Shown piece after piece: positions 28,705 to 37,418 of a stretch of 64,000 nucleotides of DNA. The DNA is from Arthrobacter sp. SLBN-83 (lineage in GTDB: Bacteria; Actinomycetota; Actinomycetes; Actinomycetales; Micrococcaceae). A model generated the notes under the pieces. The model did no database searches and was not told the origin of the DNA. It saw only the letters and a list, made by a program, of their open reading frames with translations. Positions within the stretch are counted from its first letter, which is position 1, and each line of letters starts with the position of its first letter. Where the stretch lies: assembly GCF_006715285.1 (NCBI RefSeq), contig NZ_VFMX01000001.1, positions 3,162,001 to 3,226,000 of the forward strand. Direction: 5' to 3'. A program made the translations under genes and the position numbers.

Positions 28705-30489
28705 ATGAAACCCCCTGCTGAGCCCGCGGCCTCGCAACCGAATGAGGCCCTGCCCGCTGACTATCGCCATAAACTCCAAATAGCAGAGCTTCGCGCAGAT
28801 ACCTTGTCCGAGCTCACGCAGCTAATGATGGAAGGACCGGATCCACTCGCGCTTGCTCAAAGAGCAGTGGACTTGGTAGCCAGGGCAACAAACTCAGCAG
28901 GGGTTTTCGTCTACCTGTGGGATGAACAGGAACAAGTCCTTGTCATGCGCGCAGGCACCGCTGGAGTGCAAAGCCAGCAAGTGGGAAGAGTCACCCTTCG
29001 CCTCGGCGAAGGTGTAACTGGCTGGGTAGGGCTTACTAGGCAGTCGGTTGTCCTTAACAAGAACATTCAGCAGGACCCGCGGTTCGTCAGCATCAGCGAA
29101 CTGCAAGAAGAAGATTTCAATTCGATGCTGGTTGTCCCGATCGTGGCACCGACCGGGACCCTGCTAGGCGTGTTTAGCCTCTGGTCATATGAGGAGGAAA
29201 CCTTCACCTGGGAGTCGAAGCTGATTGCTGACGAGGTGGGCGTGCTGCTTGCCAGCGGCCTGCTGCAGGCTGAGACTGTTGATGACTTGCGGCGCCAATC
29301 CGCAGCAGCGCATTTCCTTGTCGATTTCCCGATCAACTCCGCCACTTCCGTCCTGCAGTGCGCCCAGGTGGCCGCCCGGTCGATTCTTAAGCACATGAGC
29401 TCGGACGCCTGCGTCATTGAATATTTCGGGCGTGGTCCAGCCACGTCGCCGCCCACCGCCATTGCAATGGACAAGGGCGAGCGGAGCGGAATCATGGTTC
29501 GAACCACTCATTCACGAACGGCAACGTCCGAGTTCATTGAATCCAACGTCGCTGGACACGAGCGGATATCTGTCTCCTTTGGCCTGACGAGCACCCGGGG
29601 CATTGTCACGTGCTATCGTCCACGCCGCTATTCCGCCAGAGAGCTCGATCGGCTGAGCGCCATTTGCTCTCAGCTGGCCGCTCTGTTTGAAGCAGTAGAA
29701 CTGGAGTCCGTCGGTTCATCCCATGCTTCACGCTTGCTCCGAAGCGTCGGCACGAGCACATTCGCCCGGATTCTCGAGGAGTCAGGTTGGTCCAAGGGCC
29801 GCACTCTGCCGGTTCTGGTGCGAGTGAAACGGCTGAAATTCGACTCTGACGCGGTGTCCAGGCGCATCGCCCCCTATCTTCAGGAGCTGGCTGGCTCCCG
29901 ATCCCTGGTCTTCACTGAAGGCCCCCTCAGCCTGCTCTTTATCGATACCGCCTCCGGCTCCGGAGAAGAGATCAAGGCGAAGTTGGAGACAACTCTTTCT
30001 GACCTCGACGAACACCGTGGCGTCTCAGCTTTCGCCGGCGTAGGTCCACTGGCGCGGGACGTCGCCTCTCTGCAGCCAGCGCTTTCAGACGCCGAAACCG
30101 CACTGGCATGGACAGAACTGGTCGGCAGGACATCCGGGAGACGGGTAACCTCTTTCAGCGACATAGAACACCTGCAGGAACTGCCGCTTGTTGGGGAAGG
30201 GATGTCTGCGGAGATCAGGGACGTGCTCGCGGAACTCAGGTCCCTCACGCACTACGACGCGGAAAATGGAACCCAGCTGGCCGAAACAGTCGCCATGCTC
30301 CTATCCAACAAAGGATCCATTGCCGACACGGTCTCAAAACTGCACATCCACCGCAACACACTCCGGCAACGGCTCCAGCGTGTAGAGCAGCTCATCGGTC
30401 ATTCATTCGAAGAAGCCGGCGACTGGCTTCCCACGGGCATTGCAGCGCGACTGGCGATGCGCGAAGGCCACCGCGCGGTTCTTCAATGA
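28705..30489 (+). CDS. GAF-domain PucR/CdaR-family transcriptional regulator
   Basis: The 594-residue protein has an N-terminal GAF sensor domain (about 35-185, VARATNSAGVFVYLWDEQEQVLVMRAG, LRLGEGVTGWVGLTRQ, LGVFSLWS) and a middle GGDEF-like segment. The C-terminal PucR helix-turn-helix reads LSNKGSIADTVSKLHIHRNTLRQRLQRVEQLIG (about 532-564). PucR-type activators respond to metabolites and control purine or amine catabolism. It starts 4 bases after the ferredoxin reductase and is probably the regulator of the locus. The ligand is unknown. Confidence 0.88.
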   Translation: MKPPAEPAASQPNEALPADYRHKLQIAELRADTLSELTQLMMEGPDPLALAQRAVDLVARATNSAGVFVYLWDEQEQVLVMRAGTAGVQSQQVGRVTLRLGEGVTGWVGLTRQSVVLNKNIQQDPRFVSISELQEEDFNSMLVVPIVAPTGTLLGVFSLWSYEEETFTWESKLIADEVGVLLASGLLQAETVDDLRRQSAAAHFLVDFPINSATSVLQCAQVAARSILKHMSSDACVIEYFGRGPATSPPTAIAMDKGERSGIMVRTTHSRTATSEFIESNVAGHERISVSFGLTSTRGIVTCYRPRRYSARELDRLSAICSQLAALFEAVELESVGSSHASRLLRSVGTSTFARILEESGWSKGRTLPVLVRVKRLKFDSDAVSRRIAPYLQELAGSRSLVFTEGPLSLLFIDTASGSGEEIKAKLETTLSDLDEHRGVSAFAGVGPLARDVASLQPALSDAETALAWTELVGRTSGRRVTSFSDIEHLQELPLVGEGMSAEIRDVLAELRSLTHYDAENGTQLAETVAMLLSNKGSIADTVSKLHIHRNTLRQRLQRVEQLIGHSFEEAGDWLPTGIAARLAMREGHRAVLQ

Positions 30490-30752
30490 CGGCAACAGCG
30501 GCCGGAGTTCGCTGAGGAATATTCGCGTGATCCCAAGAGCACCAGGGTGTGGCACACACATTTGGATCTTAATGTGCAAACGGCACTGCGGTCCCGGCGA
30601 TGCTGTTCGCTACGTTGAAGTTGTCCGCGGGGGTCGGGGATTAAAGGCCATGGGGCCTTGGTGTCCGGGTTAACCGCACGGGATGCCACCGTCCCTTCAC
30701 AACCGGGGGTTTCGAACGCTGAAACCCCGATCGCCCGATAAGGAATTCGAGC

Positions 30753-31517
30753 ATGACCAATCAGCCAAACCTGCCCCGAGGTACCGGTACCCTGCAGGCA
30801 CTCGTCATACAGCCAGATTTCCACTGCCCGCTGGACCGTCTCGGTGTTTGGCTGCATGACGAGGGAATAACCACCAGAATTATCCAGCCTTTCATTGGCG
30901 ACGTGATCCCGGACGTGATCCAGGAGGACGCCTTGGTGGTTCTTGGTGGAGACATGAGCTCCTTGGACGACGATGCCTATCACTGGCTTTCCGACATCCG
31001 GCGCCTTATGGCGGCCGCCGACAGACATAGAAAGCCCACGCTAGGGATCTGCCTTGGAGCTCAGCTGATGGCACAGACGTTCGGCGGGACCGTGGCTAGG
31101 GGAGACCAGGGCCTCGAGGCGGGGGTCGTAGAGGTGGCATTACGGCCCGATGCTGCCAAGGATCCCTTGATGGCCGGATTGCCGGGTCCATTCTTCGCAG
31201 GCGCCATGCATGGGGACATGATCGAACAACTCCCGCCGTCAGCGGTATGGCTCGGGATGACGGCCCAGTATCCGCACCAAGCTTTTCGAGTAGGCGAGAT
31301 GTCATGGGGAGTTCAGTTTCACCCGGAAATCTCGCCGGTGGTCTACCGCCAGTGGTTGTCCCTGGTCAAGGAGAATGACACGGATGCCGTAGAGCGGGCC
31401 GGCCGCGGAATGAAAGCATTCGAGAATCAAGACCAGATCGTGAGGGAGCATACCGAGGCGATGGCGCGACGCTTCGCCCACCTGGTCCGAACGACCGCAA
31501 CAGTGGCTACTCAGTAA
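30753..31517 (+). CDS. Type 1 glutamine amidotransferase-like protein
   Basis: The 254-residue GMP-synthase-like GATase domain shows the nucleophile in TLGICLGAQLMAQTFGG, VLGGDMSSLDDDAY near the oxyanion region and WGVQFHPEISPVVY with the His-Glu pair. It lacks a synthetase partner in the neighbourhood. Stand-alone members can hydrolyse gamma-glutamyl conjugates or act as orphan amidotransferases. A 263-base gap separates it from the PucR regulator. AAGGAATTCGAGC precedes the ATG. It may be a second gamma-glutamyl hydrolase of the locus, but this is an inference. Confidence 0.8.
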   Translation: MTNQPNLPRGTGTLQALVIQPDFHCPLDRLGVWLHDEGITTRIIQPFIGDVIPDVIQEDALVVLGGDMSSLDDDAYHWLSDIRRLMAAADRHRKPTLGICLGAQLMAQTFGGTVARGDQGLEAGVVEVALRPDAAKDPLMAGLPGPFFAGAMHGDMIEQLPPSAVWLGMTAQYPHQAFRVGEMSWGVQFHPEISPVVYRQWLSLVKENDTDAVERAGRGMKAFENQDQIVREHTEAMARRFAHLVRTTATVATQ

Positions 31518-31737
31518 CCAACAGTGCGTGGTGGTGCTGCGGCCGCGGGTTGGACACACTAGTCGATGCAGCGATTCCTGCCTCTGGACCCATTGAGTCT
31601 GCGGGCAGGAACAGGTCCTTGCCAGTCTCTCGTGCCCGGATCCACCGAGTCGTCGGGAGCGGGGCAAGGCACGGCGTGTTCATGCCTGGCCCAGCACCGT
31701 GTCCCAAGTGGTGCCGCCAGTCCCCCGCAGAACGCGG

Positions 31738-32232
31738 TCAGGATACTTCCACAATGGATGGTGCTCTCACGGTCAGTGGAGCCAGTGTTTCTCCGGCTGA
31801 GTAGCTATCTGCGAAAACAGCCGCTCCTGCGCTGGTCAGAGCTACCGGGACATTTGCCCACATATTGATGCCTTCTTCCACCGACACCGCCGGCAAGTTG
31901 AGATGGGCGAGGTGCACGATCTCGTTTCCTTGTTCGATGGACAGGCATGCCCCGTCGGGCCCGACTTTAATTCTTGGGTTGCAAATTGAGACCGACATTA
32001 GCCCGTGATGGGCGAGGAAGCGGGCCTCTCCACCGAACTGGAGCACAAAGTTGTTCCCGTCGGATTGATCCAGGCTTCTGAACGGGAAATAGAACTGTCG
32101 GGTATTTGTCACGGCAGCACCCTCGCGCAGGAGTATGCGTCCATCGCGCATAGACTGCACGTACTGTACAAAGCTCTCTTTCACCGCCCAGGCCATGCCG
32201 AGATCTGCTCTTTCCACAGGAAGTTCGGACAT
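31738..32232 (-). CDS. HtaA-domain protein (single domain, no signal peptide)
   Basis: The 164-residue protein matches the HtaA pattern: a start MAWAVKESFVQYVQSMRDGRI, a beta-rich centre with FPFRSLDQSDGNNFVLQFGGEARFLAHHGLMSVSICNPRI, and a C-terminal VEVS. HtaA domains usually bind heme in cell-surface uptake proteins. Here there is no signal peptide, no transmembrane anchor and no heme transport gene nearby, so a different ligand is possible. I chose the ATG at 32,230-32,232 behind GAGAAGGAACC. Confidence 0.65.
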   Translation of the reverse strand: MSELPVERADLGMAWAVKESFVQYVQSMRDGRILLREGAAVTNTRQFYFPFRSLDQSDGNNFVLQFGGEARFLAHHGLMSVSICNPRIKVGPDGACLSIEQGNEIVHLAHLNLPAVSVEEGINMWANVPVALTSAGAAVFADSYSAGETLAPLTVRAPSIVEVS

Positions 32233-32532
32233 CAGGGTTCCTTCTCGTTGCCAGGTTGCACACGGCCGGTGGGGCTCCCGCTCCCGACTCACCAGGAATG
32301 GGAGTGGCTTACCGACTCTTCATATTCGACTATTTTCGTGCCGGCTCAGATGATCGATATGTACTGCGGGCACAGCGTTCGCATCGGCTGTGTGCCTGGT
32401 GCCTATCCGTGAGGACGGTGGACCCGCGGTCGGCTCGTGAGGTCGACAGCCTGCTGGAAGGGCGCCGCCAGCGCGCCGCCGTTGGAGGGAGGGGCGCTGA
32501 TGGGCTCGACCAGTCAGACCGGCGGTCCTGAA
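32233..32532. other. 300-base gap without a supported gene
   Basis: This gap separates the HtaA-domain gene from a small two-gene hypothetical operon that reads the same way. Open frames exist but have no ribosome-binding site or recognisable protein. I see no hairpin or operator here. Confidence 0.4.
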
Positions 32533-32772
32533 TCAGTCTGAGAAGTTCAGTTGTTCAGGGGCGACGCACTCGTAGACGAGACCAGGAGGAATCTGATGGC
32601 TGAGTTCAAGGGTGTAGGACCAAGGGCCGTACCAGGTGACAAGAACGCCTGACGCTTCATCCGGGACTGTTTCAGAGCGCAGTCGGGTAATGGCTCTTGC
32701 TAACTCATTATCATCATGCAGCTGTTCCAGAAGCTGTACGCGTCCAGGGGCAGCGGAGTGTTGGCACGTCAT
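32533..32772 (-). CDS. Small hypothetical protein
   Basis: The 79-residue protein begins MTCQHSAAPGRVQLLEQLHDDNELARA and has a helical N-terminus and a beta-prone C-terminus with YGPWSYTLELSHQI. No family is recognised. Its ATG overlaps the TGA of the upstream gene (32,769-33,026), which strongly supports both genes as a translationally coupled pair. Confidence 0.55.
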   Translation of the reverse strand: MTCQHSAAPGRVQLLEQLHDDNELARAITRLRSETVPDEASGVLVTWYGPWSYTLELSHQIPPGLVYECVAPEQLNFSD

Positions 32773-33026
32773 GGTGCAGCAGCATGCTGGAAGCCAGGGC
32801 AGAGGCTGGACCTGTCGGTTTCCCATCTATAGTCGACCCACACCTTGAAACCGTCTGCCCGGTGAAAGAGACGGCGGGGCTCGGCGCCGTGACTGTCGAG
32901 CCATAGGATTTGATCATCATCGGTGACTGCATCGACAACTCCGCGGCGGATCTCCTTATCCAGAAGTTTCACGATGACCAGTTGACCGACCAGCGGCTGC
33001 CATTTGGGTTGCAGATGAAATGCCAT
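32769..33026 (-). CDS. Small hypothetical protein (possible SH3-like/Tudor fold)
   Basis: The 85-residue protein reads as a small beta barrel: WQPLVGQLVIVKLLDKEIRRGVVDAVTDDDQILWLDSHGAEPRRLF. The repeated turn-strand pattern resembles PemK- or Tudor-like SH3 folds but I cannot assign a family. It overlaps the next gene by four bases (ATGA) and lies downstream of ald on the same strand. A hairpin separates it from ald. Confidence 0.55.
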   Translation of the reverse strand: MAFHLQPKWQPLVGQLVIVKLLDKEIRRGVVDAVTDDDQILWLDSHGAEPRRLFHRADGFKVWVDYRWETDRSSLCPGFQHAAAP

Positions 33027-33053
33027 TTGATGCCGTGCCCTTCCTATGGAGCG

Positions 33054-33087
33054 GGCTGTGCCTGCCTTCTATCGGGCAGGCACAGCC
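33054..33087 (-). terminator. Hairpin after ald
   Basis: Two 13-base arms (GGCTGTGCCTGCC and GGCAGGCACAGCC) are separated by eight bases directly downstream of the ald stop (33,094). The T-run is absent. It is a probable terminator for ald. Confidence 0.55.
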
Positions 33088-33093
33088 GATGTC

Positions 33094-34209
33094 CTAAACC
33101 GTTACGAGGTCCTGCCAGTCGGCGAGGTTATGTCCATGGGCATCGCTGACAGACTTGTGAGTGACCTTTCCCGCCGCCACGTTCAGACCGCCGGCCAGAG
33201 CGGGGAGCCGGTCGAAAGCACCTTTGACGCCGTAGTTGGCCAAAGCCACCGCGTAGCGGAGCGTGACGTTGGTCAGCGCGTAGGTGGAGGTGTTCGGGAC
33301 AGCGCCGGGCATGTTGGCCACGCAGTAGAAGATCGTCTCGTGAACCTTGTACGTGGGTTCCTGATGCGTGGTGGGGTGCGTGTCCTCGAAGCAGCCGCCC
33401 TGGTCCACCGCGATGTCCACCAGGACCGAGCCGGGCTTCATCCGGGCCACGAGGTCGTTGGTGACGAGCTTGGGTGCCTTCGCTCCCGGAATCAGGACGG
33501 AGCCGATGACGAGATCTGCATCGATAACTGACTTTTCGATCTCGTACGAGTTCGACGCCACGGTCTTGAGCCGGCCCTGGTACTGGGCGTCGAGTTCGCG
33601 CAGCCGGTTGATGTTGATGTCCAGGATGGTGACGTCGGCGCCGAGGCCGAGCGCCATGGCCGCGGCGTTGGTGCCTGCGACACCTGCACCGAGGACGACA
33701 ACCTTGGCGGGACGGACGCCCGGAACGCCACCGAGCAGCACACCCTTGCCCCCTGCCGGCGCCATGAGCGAGGTCGCACCGACCTGGACGGAGAGCCTGC
33801 CGGCCACCTCGGACATGGGTGCGAGCAGCGGCAGCGTTCGGCCTTCCTGGACGGTCTCGTAGGCGATGGCCGTGACGCCGGAGTCGACAAGCGCCTGGGT
33901 CAGTGCGGGTTCCGCTGCGAGGTGAAGGTAGGTGAAAAGTAGCAGGCCCTCGCGGAAGTGGCGGTATTCGGATGCCACGGGTTCCTTGACCTTCATCACC
34001 ATGTCGGCCCGCGCCCAGGCCTCTTCTGCACTCTGTACGATCTCGGCTCCGGCGAGTGCGTACACCTGATCGCTGATGCCGGAACCAGCGCCGGCACCGG
34101 TTTCCACGAGCACGTCGTGGCCGTTTGCTTTGAATTCATACACGCCGGCGGCCGTGATGGCGACGCGGAACTCGTTGTTCTTGATTTCCTTGGGGACGGA
34201 GATGATCAT
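33094..34209 (-). CDS. ald: Alanine dehydrogenase
   Basis: Ald interconverts L-alanine and pyruvate + ammonium with NAD(H). The 371-residue protein begins [23 protein letters not shown], a family hallmark, and contains [17 protein letters not shown] [29 protein letters not shown], the NAD-binding [22 protein letters not shown] and [12 protein letters not shown]. It diverges from a Lrp/AsnC regulator, the arrangement known for AldR-controlled ald in actinobacteria. Alanine produced by a nearby amine pathway could enter central metabolism here. Confidence 0.95.
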   Translation of the reverse strand: MIISVPKEIKNNEFRVAITAAGVYEFKANGHDVLVETGAGAGSGISDQVYALAGAEIVQSAEEAWARADMVMKVKEPVASEYRHFREGLLLFTYLHLAAEPALTQALVDSGVTAIAYETVQEGRTLPLLAPMSEVAGRLSVQVGATSLMAPAGGKGVLLGGVPGVRPAKVVVLGAGVAGTNAAAMALGLGADVTILDININRLRELDAQYQGRLKTVASNSYEIEKSVIDADLVIGSVLIPGAKAPKLVTNDLVARMKPGSVLVDIAVDQGGCFEDTHPTTHQEPTYKVHETIFYCVANMPGAVPNTSTYALTNVTLRYAVALANYGVKGAFDRLPALAGGLNVAAGKVTHKSVSDAHGHNLADWQDLVTV

Positions 34210-34346
34210 GACTCATGCTTTCTGACGAGATTGATGCTTGTGGGGAAGAGAATGACAGAAAATGCGGAGAGCTGCGCGTTGCTCGCAGGATCTGCGGCAG
34301 AATGGAAGCAGCTGATTAATTCCTGCATTGTGAGGAGCGTTACAGA

Positions 34347-34829
34347 GTGTCGGACTCGCAGAAACTGCAACAGGTGCCATTGGACGAAGTGGACCACAAG
34401 CTTCTAGGCCTGCTGTCCAATAATTCAAGGCGTACCAATCAGTCGTTGTCGGAGGCCCTCGGACTTGCGCCGTCAACCTGTCTTGCCCGCCTCAAGGCGC
34501 TCAAAGAGTCGGGGGTAATCAAGCGGTTCACCGTCGAAGTCGCACCCGAAGCAATGGGCCTGCCCCTCCAGGCCCTGGTCAGCGTGCGGCTTAGGCCTGG
34601 GGCCCGGCACCTGATGAATGCCTTCGGAAATGAGTTGCGGGACCTGCCCGAGATCAAGCAATTCTTCGTTCTTGGCGGTGCAGATGATTTCCTGATCCAC
34701 ATCACGGCCAGGAATACCGAGCACATCCGTCAATTCGTACTGGACCATCTGTCATCGAATCCTGCCGTCGCAGGCACCCAGACCAACCTCGTGTTCGAGC
34801 ATGGCCACGGAACCGCCTTCGGACTCTAG
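34347..34829 (+). CDS. Lrp/AsnC family regulator (probable AldR)
   Basis: The 160-residue protein has an N-terminal winged helix (VDHKLLGLLSNNSRRTNQSLSEALGLAPSTCLARLKALKESGVIKRFTVEV) and a C-terminal RAM ligand domain with FFVLGGADDFLIHITARNTEHIRQFVLDHL. Its GTG at 34,347 diverges from ald with a 137-base gap. Lrp-type AldR activates ald in response to alanine in mycobacteria, and this arrangement suggests the same job. Confidence 0.92.
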   Translation: MSDSQKLQQVPLDEVDHKLLGLLSNNSRRTNQSLSEALGLAPSTCLARLKALKESGVIKRFTVEVAPEAMGLPLQALVSVRLRPGARHLMNAFGNELRDLPEIKQFFVLGGADDFLIHITARNTEHIRQFVLDHLSSNPAVAGTQTNLVFEHGHGTAFGL

Positions 34830-35030
34830 GGATCTGGGACAAATGCCGCCGATGGCCCAAGCCAAAGGGCATCCCCGTTTTTCCCGGCATCTGCGGCAGG
34901 CCCTGGTCGGCGAAACAGCAGGGACGCTGACTCCTTCCAGTCCATGTATTGCACTAGTGGGGGACGGCCCCACCTGCTGCAATGGCAATACGAGACGCGA
35001 AAGAGTCGCTCATCAGGGAAAGGAGTCGAA

Positions 35031-35453
35031 GTGTCATCCTCAGATGCACGTAACCCCGACTTTCAGAAAATCTTCGAAAGTCTGCCGAACCAATACATCA
35101 TCGTCACCCCCGACAGAACGATCGTCGCTGCCACTGACTCGTTCCTTGCATCTACGGGAAAGAGCCGCGAGGGAATCGTCGGCATGGACATCCTCGAGGC
35201 TTTTCCGGACAACCCGGACAACCCTGACGCCAAGGGAACAGAGATTCTGCGCAGCTCCATCGAGCGTGTTGTCGAAACCGGCAAGATCGATATTCTTCCG
35301 CCTGTTCGGTATGACATCGAGAACTCAGACGGGATTTTCGAGCCCCGGTGGTTCCAGCCCCTGAACGCTCCGGCTTTCGATGGTGACGGCAAGCTCGTCT
35401 ATGTCCTGCACGGGGCGGAAGACATCACGGCTCAAATGACGAGCAAGAGCTGA
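35031..35453 (+). CDS. Single PAS domain protein
   Basis: The 140-residue protein consists of one PAS sensor domain (about 10-130): FQKIFESLPNQYIIVTPDRTIVAATDSFLASTGKSREGIVGMDILEAFPDNPDNP and a C-terminal VLHGAEDITAQM. No kinase or output domain is attached. GGAAAGGAG supports the GTG at 35,031. It lies 36 bases before a metallo-beta-lactamase-fold gene and may sense a ligand in trans. Confidence 0.82.
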   Translation: MSSSDARNPDFQKIFESLPNQYIIVTPDRTIVAATDSFLASTGKSREGIVGMDILEAFPDNPDNPDAKGTEILRSSIERVVETGKIDILPPVRYDIENSDGIFEPRWFQPLNAPAFDGDGKLVYVLHGAEDITAQMTSKS

Positions 35454-35489
35454 ACCCCGGCCCCCACCGACCCGATAAGGACTGAAATT

Positions 35490-36269
35490 ATGGACGACGT
35501 CAAAGTAACCCTCATTGGAGGACCGACCCTGCTCCTCGAGATCGCCGGCTACCGGATGATCACTGACCCCACCTTCGATTCCCCCCAGGTCTACCACCAC
35601 CCAATCGCCGGACCCGTCATCAAGAAGCTCGCCCCCAGCGCCACCCCCGAGGAGCTTGGCCACGTTGACCTGGCACTCGCCTCCCACGAGCACATCGACA
35701 ATCTGGACGTGGCCGGCCGGGGTTTTCTGACGATGGTGCCGCTTGCCCTCACCACGACGGAGGCTGCGAAGAACTTCGGCCCCAACGTCCGCGGGACCAG
35801 CGACTACGAGACTCATACCGTTACGCTTCCCGATGGCAGGCAGATGAAAATCACGGCAGTGCCGGCGCATCATGGCCCGGAGGGCGTGTGGGACGCACTC
35901 GGGCCCGTTATTGGCTTTGTCCTCGAAGCAGAGGGCATGCCGACGATTTACATCAGCGGTGATAACTCCGAGCTGGATATCGTGCGCGAAATTGCGGATC
36001 GTTTTCCAGCCATTGATATCGCTGTGCTCTTCGTCGGCGGCGCAAAATTCGATGTGATCGCAGATGGCGCGTACATCACCCTCAGCAATGACCGGGCCCT
36101 GGAGGCGGCCAAGATCATGGGTGTCAAGAAGGTCGTTCCAGTGCACGAGGATTCGTGGGAACATTTCAGCCAGAATGCTGACCAGATCAGCAAGCTTTTC
36201 GCAGATGCCGGGCTCAGCGAACTCCTCATCGCCTTGAAACCGGGGGAGTCTGCAGACATCCGGCTCTAG
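35490..36269 (+). CDS. Metallo-beta-lactamase-fold hydrolase (UlaG-like)
   Basis: The 259-residue MBL-fold protein has TLIGGPTLLLEIAGYRMITDPTF, the metal-loop ASHEHIDNLDVAG (HxHxD, but with Asn where the next His is usual), PAHHGPEGVWDALGPVIGFV, SGDNSELDIV and VPVHEDSWEHF. It resembles UlaG/L-ascorbate-6-P lactonase-type hydrolases. The altered HxHxDN may shift metal binding. A GATAAGGA stretch precedes the ATG, and a strong terminator follows. Confidence 0.83.
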   Translation: MDDVKVTLIGGPTLLLEIAGYRMITDPTFDSPQVYHHPIAGPVIKKLAPSATPEELGHVDLALASHEHIDNLDVAGRGFLTMVPLALTTTEAAKNFGPNVRGTSDYETHTVTLPDGRQMKITAVPAHHGPEGVWDALGPVIGFVLEAEGMPTIYISGDNSELDIVREIADRFPAIDIAVLFVGGAKFDVIADGAYITLSNDRALEAAKIMGVKKVVPVHEDSWEHFSQNADQISKLFADAGLSELLIALKPGESADIRL

Positions 36270-36281
36270 CAAACGGACCGC

Positions 36282-36322
36282 AGAATCGAAGGTTGGACGG
36301 TTATCGGCCAACCTTCGATTCT
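36282..36322. terminator. Strong bidirectional-type terminator after the MBL gene
   Basis: AGAATCGAAGGTTGG (36,282-36,296) and its exact reverse complement (36,308-36,322) form a 15-bp stem with an 11-base loop, followed by TGCTT. It lies 12 bases beyond the stop of the MBL gene. Confidence 0.75.
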
Positions 36323-36460
36323 TGCTTAAAGGCAGAACCGGTGAAGGCCTGCGACGGACAGGCGGGCATCAACTTATGTGCGTGGCGCACACACAGCACC
36401 TCGAAGGGTCGGGAAGAATGGTGGCAGCACAACTCACGGATCGCTTGGAGTTCAGGGACG

Positions 36461-37186
36461 ATGACGACCATTGCGGAGCAGTTCACCCGGGAACAAGACG
36501 ACCTGGCGAAAACAGCAGGGCGCCCGAGTGCCGATTATTGGTCGATATCACAAGGGCTGCGGCTGCTGGGTGACCGCTGGTCCCTATTGATCGTGCGCGA
36601 ACTCCTCTGCGGTGAAATGGGGTTCAACGATATGTCCCGGGCCCTGCCTGACCTTTCGCGGACACTGCTTTCCCAGCGGCTCAAGCGCCTGGTCCAGCTG
36701 GAGCTTGTCGTTCGCAACGATGAAACCGGCCCCCGCGGCTCACGACGCTACAGACTGACGCCGGTCGGCTACGCGCTGCGGCAGACCTTGGAGTCGCTGG
36801 GCCTCTGGGCGAGTCATTGGCATGCGCCCTTTGAGAATGACCTGCGGACAGGGCTTGGCACGCTGCTCGAACACATGGGCCGCGGCCTTGTGACAGATTC
36901 CCTGCCCAGGAAGTCGATTGTCCTGGGGTTCGAGTTCGACAACGTCAGGGGAGCTCCCCTTCATGGCTGGATCTGCACAGAGAACAGCAAGACAACCGCG
37001 AGCATCGGCCGCGCAGAACGTGTCCCGGATCTTCAGGTTCATGTCGCCCCGCGGGTGCTCTACGACCTCTGGTGGGGTCTGCGCCGCTGTGAGGAGGCGC
37101 GGCAGCTGGGCTCCATCGGGTTTGTTGGCCCGCAAGAGTGGGCTGCGGACTTCTCCGGCTGGTTCGCCCCTCGGGCAGCTTCCTAA
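36461..37186 (+). CDS. HxlR-family transcriptional regulator with C-terminal extra domain
   Basis: The 241-residue protein has an HxlR winged helix (about 20-125: LRLLGDRWSLLIVRELLCGEMGFNDMSRALPDLSRTLLSQRLKRLVQLELV, then YRLTPVGYALRQTLESLGLWA). A C-terminal segment of about 115 residues resembles SCP2-like extensions that bind hydrophobic ligands. The ATG at 36,461 was chosen for lack of homology further upstream. No target operator was recognised. Confidence 0.85.
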   Translation: MTTIAEQFTREQDDLAKTAGRPSADYWSISQGLRLLGDRWSLLIVRELLCGEMGFNDMSRALPDLSRTLLSQRLKRLVQLELVVRNDETGPRGSRRYRLTPVGYALRQTLESLGLWASHWHAPFENDLRTGLGTLLEHMGRGLVTDSLPRKSIVLGFEFDNVRGAPLHGWICTENSKTTASIGRAERVPDLQVHVAPRVLYDLWWGLRRCEEARQLGSIGFVGPQEWAADFSGWFAPRAAS

Positions 37187-37418
37187 CGGTCAGCGCCCAC
37201 CATACGGTGCCCCGCGGTTGACAGGCCCGCCTTTTCCCGGCTTCCTGCTATACAGGTACGTTGCACTGGGTCCTGTTTCTGGATGCCATGCAGGGATTTG
37301 AAACAGGGTCTACACCCCTTAGCCGGGGGAGAGTAGGGTCAAGTAAACAGAGGTGCCGTCGCCCAAGCGTGTCTAAGAGACCACGTTGTGCCGGCGCTGC
37401 TTTCTTGGAGGAACCAGG

